Below, one piece after another: positions 14,744-17,420 of a stretch of 17,420 nt of DNA. The notes under the pieces are model-generated. The model searched no databases and was not told where the DNA came from. It was given only the letters and a program-made list of their open reading frames with translations. Numbering within the stretch: position 1 is the first letter of the stretch; the number at the start of each line of letters is the position of its first letter. This DNA is from CBFGTJ01 sp965651815. Lineage in GTDB: Bacteria > Actinomycetota > Acidimicrobiia > Acidimicrobiales > Microtrichaceae. Where the stretch lies: assembly GCA_965651815.1 (NCBI GenBank), contig CBFGTJ010000053.1, forward strand, positions 1-17,420. The letters are read 5' to 3'. The position numbers and the translations under genes are program-made.

Positions 14744-14749
14744 AGGGTA
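14744..14749 (-). promoter_or_regulatory. -10 box (TACCCT) of the MgtE/SLC41-like gene
   Basis: On the minus strand TACCCT fits TANNNT and ends 7 nt before the ATG at 14736. There is no Shine-Dalgarno sequence, so the gene is probably leaderless. This box supports the chosen start. Confidence 0.5.
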
Positions 14750-14830
14750 GTCGTGGGTCGGTCGGCCCGAACCGTGCTCACGGCGCCGCGCGCCGCGCGT
14801 TGCGTGGGGGCGCGGACGGGGGGTCGGGAC

Positions 14831-14846
14831 CCGGCCGGAGGGCCGG
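14831..14846 (-). terminator. Weak hairpin after the phosphonate-monoester-hydrolase-type gene
   Basis: CCGGCC-GGAG-GGCCGG forms a 6-bp stem starting 6 nt after the stop codon at 14852-14854. There is no U tract. It may be only a composition effect. Confidence 0.25.
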
Positions 14847-14851
14847 CTCGG

Positions 14852-16402
14852 TCAGCGCGCGGGCGGGTGCGGTCGCGCTGGATCCGCCCGGTGCACCGTG
14901 CCGTCGGCCGTCGCCCTGGTGTTCGCGAGGCGCGGGTCGGCGTGCTCCAGGCGCAGGGTGAGCAGCTGCTGCGCGTGGTCGAGGACCTTCGCCGTGGCGG
15001 CGGGGTCGGTCGATCGGTCGACCAGCTCGTGGGGGTCGTCGTCGAGGTCGAACCACAGCGGCGGCAGGCCGCCCGCGAAGTGGACGTACTTGCCGTGGTC
15101 GCTGCGCAGCACGGCGAGGCACGCCTGGTCCTGGCGCAGGCCGAGCACCGCCTCGACGAGGTCGCTGGTGGGGTCGCGGAAGTCGTACTCCCAGTGCACC
15201 GCCTGCCTCCAGGTCGGCGGCGCGGCGCCGTCGCCCTCCACGAACGGCCGCAGCGACGCGCCGTCGCAGAAGTCCGGGGGCCTCGAGCCGACCAGGTCGA
15301 GGATCGTGGGGAGCACGTCGACGTTCTCGGTGAACGCGTCGACGGTCGCGCCGGCGCGGCCACCCGCGGGCCAGCGGACGATCAGCGGGATGTGGAAGCT
15401 CTGGTCGAAGAACCCGAGCTTCTCGACGAGCCAGTGGTCGCCGAGCTGCTCGCCGTGGTCGGAGGTCAGCACCACGAGGGTGTCGTCGGCCATGCCGGTG
15501 GCGTCGAGGTGGTCGAGCACCCGGCCGACCTGGTGGTCGACCTCCGTGACCATCCCGTAGTAGGTGGCCTGCAGCTGCCGCTGGTCGAGCGGGTCGTCGG
15601 GGGAGGGCACGATGACCTGCGCCGCCTCGACGAACGGGTGCAACGTCGCCTCCCGGTCTCGGGTGGGATGGCGGACGGGGTCGGGCACCTCCGCGGGGTC
15701 GACGAGGTCGTGGTACGGCTCCGGCGCCAGGTACGGCGGGTGCGGGCGGAGGTAGGACACGTGCGCGCACCACGGCTCCTCCGCCCTGCCGGGCCGGGAC
15801 AGCCAGTCGAGCACCGCCTCGGTGACGAACGCCGACTCGGTGTGCTCCGCGCGGTAGCGGGCCGGGCGCCACGTCGCCCCGCGGCCCTCGGGCACCGGGA
15901 CGTCGGCGGGCTCGTAGATCCTGGTGGGGTCCTCCCCGTCGCCCGGCACCTCGTAGCCGCGCGCGGCGAGCCACTCGAGCCACGGCCCGATCTGCTCGTC
16001 GAGCAGGAGCTCGACGTCGAAGCCGGGCATCGGCTCCTCCCAGGTCCGACGCCGCGGGTCCTCCGGCGTCAGGGTGCGCGGGTCGAGGGCGGTGTCGGTG
16101 TAGCCGAACAGCGCCGGGGCGTAGCCCACCTCGCGCAGCAGCCGGGGCAGCATCGGCAGGTCGTCCGCGAGCGGCGCGCCGTTGTTCGTCACCCGGTGGT
16201 TCATCTGCCACAGGCCCGTCAGCAGCGACGCCCGCGACGGCGCGCACGGCGCGCAGTTGGAGAAGTGGCGCGTGAAGCGGACGCCCCGGGCGGCGAGCCG
16301 GTCGAGGTTCGGGGTGCTCACGACCGGGTGGCCCGCGACGCCGAGGCAGTCGGCGCGGAACTGGTCGAGCGTGATCAGCAGGACGTTGGGTCGGCGCTCC
16401 AC
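14852..16402 (-). CDS. Sulfatase-superfamily phosphonate monoester hydrolase/phosphodiesterase-type enzyme
   Basis: 516 aa from a GTG start. The sequence resembles, along its whole length, rhizobial and Burkholderia phosphonate monoester hydrolases as I remember them. These cleave phosphonate monoesters, phosphodiesters and, more weakly, sulfate esters. N-terminal NVLLITLDQFRADCLG (6-21) supplies metal ligand Asp13. CAPCAPSRASLLTGL (50-64) contains the CxPxR sulfatase signature with Cys53, which would be converted to formylglycine by a separate maturation enzyme. Other family blocks are YLRPHPPY (217-224), YYGMVTEVDHQVGRVLDHLD (281-300), TSDHGEQLGDH (313-323, Asp315/His316), Lys328, and HWEYDFRDP plus GKYVHF near the C-terminus. 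There is no signal peptide, so it is cytoplasmic. The GTG lies 8 nt after a TANNNT box, giving a leaderless transcript. It diverges from the amidohydrolase-like gene and shares its operator. True substrate unknown. Confidence 0.9.
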   Translation of the reverse strand: MERRPNVLLITLDQFRADCLGVAGHPVVSTPNLDRLAARGVRFTRHFSNCAPCAPSRASLLTGLWQMNHRVTNNGAPLADDLPMLPRLLREVGYAPALFGYTDTALDPRTLTPEDPRRRTWEEPMPGFDVELLLDEQIGPWLEWLAARGYEVPGDGEDPTRIYEPADVPVPEGRGATWRPARYRAEHTESAFVTEAVLDWLSRPGRAEEPWCAHVSYLRPHPPYLAPEPYHDLVDPAEVPDPVRHPTRDREATLHPFVEAAQVIVPSPDDPLDQRQLQATYYGMVTEVDHQVGRVLDHLDATGMADDTLVVLTSDHGEQLGDHWLVEKLGFFDQSFHIPLIVRWPAGGRAGATVDAFTENVDVLPTILDLVGSRPPDFCDGASLRPFVEGDGAAPPTWRQAVHWEYDFRDPTSDLVEAVLGLRQDQACLAVLRSDHGKYVHFAGGLPPLWFDLDDDPHELVDRSTDPAATAKVLDHAQQLLTLRLEHADPRLANTRATADGTVHRADPARPHPPAR

Positions 16403-16410
16403 GGCGGCCG

Positions 16411-16461
16411 ACCGTATCGGCCGGGCGCGACGAGAACGCGTTCCAGAAACCCCGGTACCGT
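16411..16461. promoter_or_regulatory. Divergent promoter pair with one central operator
   Basis: On the minus strand TACGGT (16416 to 16411) ends 8 nt before the GTG at 16402. On the plus strand TACCGT (16456-16461) ends 7 nt before the ATG at 16469. Both fit TANNNT and both imply leaderless transcripts. The 10-bp palindrome GAACGCGTTC lies between them (16434-16443), at the place where both -35 elements would fall with 17-bp spacers. The flanking ACGAG on its left is shared with the site at 582-586. Confidence 0.7.
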
Positions 16462-16468
16462 GACCGCC

Positions 16469-17335
16469 ATGGCCATGCCCTCAGGGATCGGGATCATCGA
16501 CACGATGATGGACCTGCCCTTCACCGACGTCCGGTCCACCTACGAGTTCCTCGCGCCGAACCTGCGGGACGCCGACTCGAAGGAGTCCTTCGAGTTCCCC
16601 GTCGAGTACATGTTCAAGGACGTGCCGAAGGCGGCGGAGGCGGGCGAGGACCCCGTCGCGCACACGCTGGCGCTGATGGACCACTACGGCATCGAGAAGG
16701 CGCTCATCGGTGCCGGCGGTGAGAACCAGGGGCGGGCGCTGCGCGACCACCCGGACCGGTTCCTCGGGTCGATCGGGGTGGACCCCAACGACGGGATGAA
16801 GGCGGTCGAGCAGATCGTGCGCGCCCACGAGACGGTCGACCTGCGGGCCGTCGTCGGGTTCCCCGCGGGCTGCAACCCGCAGGTGCCGATCAACGACAAG
16901 CGCTGGTACCCGATCTACGCCAAGTGCTGCGAGCTGGACCTGCCGATCTTCATGTGCGTCGGCGTGCCCGGCCCGCGGGTGCCGATGGCGTCCCAGAAGG
17001 TCGAGCTCCTCGACGAGGTGTGCTGGTTCTTCCCCGAGCTGACGATCGTGATGCGCCACGGTGCGGAGCCGTGGGAGGAGCTCGCGGTGAAGCTCATGCT
17101 GAAGTGGCCGAACCTCTACTACTCGACCTCCGCGTTCGCGCCGAAGTACTACCCGAAGGCGATCGTCGACTACGCGAACACCCGCGGTGCCGACAAGGTC
17201 CTCTACGCCGGCTACTTCCCGATGGGGCTGACCCTGGAGCGGATCTTCTCGGAGCTGCCGAACGTCCCGTTCCGCGACGAGGTGTGGCCCAAGTTCCTCC
17301 GCGACAACGCCCGCAAGGTCCTCCGGCTCGACTGA
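16469..17335 (+). CDS. Amidohydrolase-2 family (TIM-barrel) protein lacking the usual metal ligands
   Basis: 288 aa, the normal length for the amidohydrolase-2 group, which includes decarboxylases and hydrolases with a metal in a TIM barrel. The fold is supported by KALIGAGGENQGRALRDHPDRFLGSIGVDPND (start 77), ELDLPIFMCVG (155-165), ELTIVMRHGAEPWEELAVKL (190-209), PNLYYSTSAF (214-223) and a C-terminal FLRDNARKVLRLD (276-288) that matches the family end. The N-terminal HxH is replaced by IIDTMMDLP, the mid-barrel His by Cys163, and the SDxP aspartate by Tyr249 (AGYFP). Only His197 remains. Similar proteins occur near acyl-CoA genes in actinobacteria. The ATG at 16469 is preferred because a TANNNT box ends 7 nt upstream; GTG 16460 and ATG 16475 are alternatives. 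There is no signal peptide. It shares its operator with the divergent hydrolase, so related substrates are plausible. Confidence 0.83.
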   Translation: MAMPSGIGIIDTMMDLPFTDVRSTYEFLAPNLRDADSKESFEFPVEYMFKDVPKAAEAGEDPVAHTLALMDHYGIEKALIGAGGENQGRALRDHPDRFLGSIGVDPNDGMKAVEQIVRAHETVDLRAVVGFPAGCNPQVPINDKRWYPIYAKCCELDLPIFMCVGVPGPRVPMASQKVELLDEVCWFFPELTIVMRHGAEPWEELAVKLMLKWPNLYYSTSAFAPKYYPKAIVDYANTRGADKVLYAGYFPMGLTLERIFSELPNVPFRDEVWPKFLRDNARKVLRLD

Positions 17336-17357
17336 CCGCACCCCACCGCCTCGCTCG

Positions 17358-17420
17358 CCCCTGGTTCTGTTCGGCGAATGACGCCTTTCCGGTAGTCATC
17401 TGCCGAACAGAACCGAGGGG
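17358..17420. repeat. Long imperfect inverted repeat at the window end
   Basis: GGTTCTGTTCGGCGAATGAC (17363-17382) pairs with 17395-17414, with 18 of 20 positions complementary and a 12-nt loop. CCCCT (17358-17362) then pairs with AGGGG (17416-17420) across one unpaired G at 17415. The arms are visibly less GC-rich than the surroundings. The first arm begins about 20 nt after the amidohydrolase stop, so it could act as a terminator, but the stem is unusually long and lacks a U tract. A dispersed palindromic element is the alternative. The repeat may continue past the edge. Confidence 0.75.

Noticed and set aside
14132..16468. Long plus-strand frame running into the amidohydrolase-like gene, suggesting a 1067-codon fusion
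   Set aside because: The part before 16469 is antisense to the MgtE-like and hydrolase genes and has no family features. The promoter at 16456-16461 defines the true start.

Overview
The window is a very GC-rich chromosomal stretch in which third codon positions are almost always G or C. The gene set (acyl-CoA dehydrogenase pair, enoyl-CoA hydratase, SDR, PaaI-type thioesterase, amidohydrolase-2 protein) and the frequent TANNNT -10 boxes 6-8 nt before a start codon fit a high-GC Actinomycetota with broad acyl-CoA catabolism. Acidimicrobiia or a mycobacterial relative seems most likely, but this is inferred from style and not from a marker gene. I see no tRNA, rRNA, CRISPR array, transposase or phage gene, and no gene-free stretch longer than 300 bases.

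Layout. 1-510 (-): 5' part of an enoyl-CoA hydratase behind a palindromic operator. 641-2062 (-): AarF/UbiB-type kinase. 2137-2862 (+): two-domain NIPSNAP-like protein. 2867-6537 (-): probable four-gene operon, in transcription order an MBL-fold hydrolase of the alkylsulfatase type, a CorA transporter, a hotdog thioesterase and an SDR. 6681-10229 (+): large exported lipoprotein with a subtilase-like domain and seven FG-GAP/VCBS repeats. 10300-12523 (-): large and small acyl-CoA dehydrogenases, probably two subunits of one enzyme. 12590-13417 (-): proline-rich single-pass membrane protein. 13483-14736 (-): two-repeat MgtE/SLC41-like transporter. 14852-16402 (-): phosphonate-monoester-hydrolase-type sulfatase-superfamily enzyme, divergent from 16469-17335 (+), an amidohydrolase-2 family protein. 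The window ends in a long imperfect inverted repeat.

How it works together. Most of the genes look like accessory catabolism of acyl-CoA thioesters and sulfate, phosphonate or phosphate esters, each under its own small promoter. The palindrome core GAACGCGTTC occurs before the enoyl-CoA hydratase and again inside the 66-bp divergent promoter of the hydrolase and amidohydrolase genes. At two of the three promoters it has exactly the same spacing to the -10 box, which suggests one TetR-type regulon. A different palindrome (TGACG-NNN-CGTCA) sits on the acyl-CoA dehydrogenase promoter.

The least ordinary observations are: a subtilase-like domain that keeps Asp and His but seems to have lost the catalytic Ser and the oxyanion Asn; an amidohydrolase-fold protein lacking nearly all usual metal ligands; the shared operator architecture; and the terminal inverted repeat. 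I found no clearly new multi-gene defence or mobile system.
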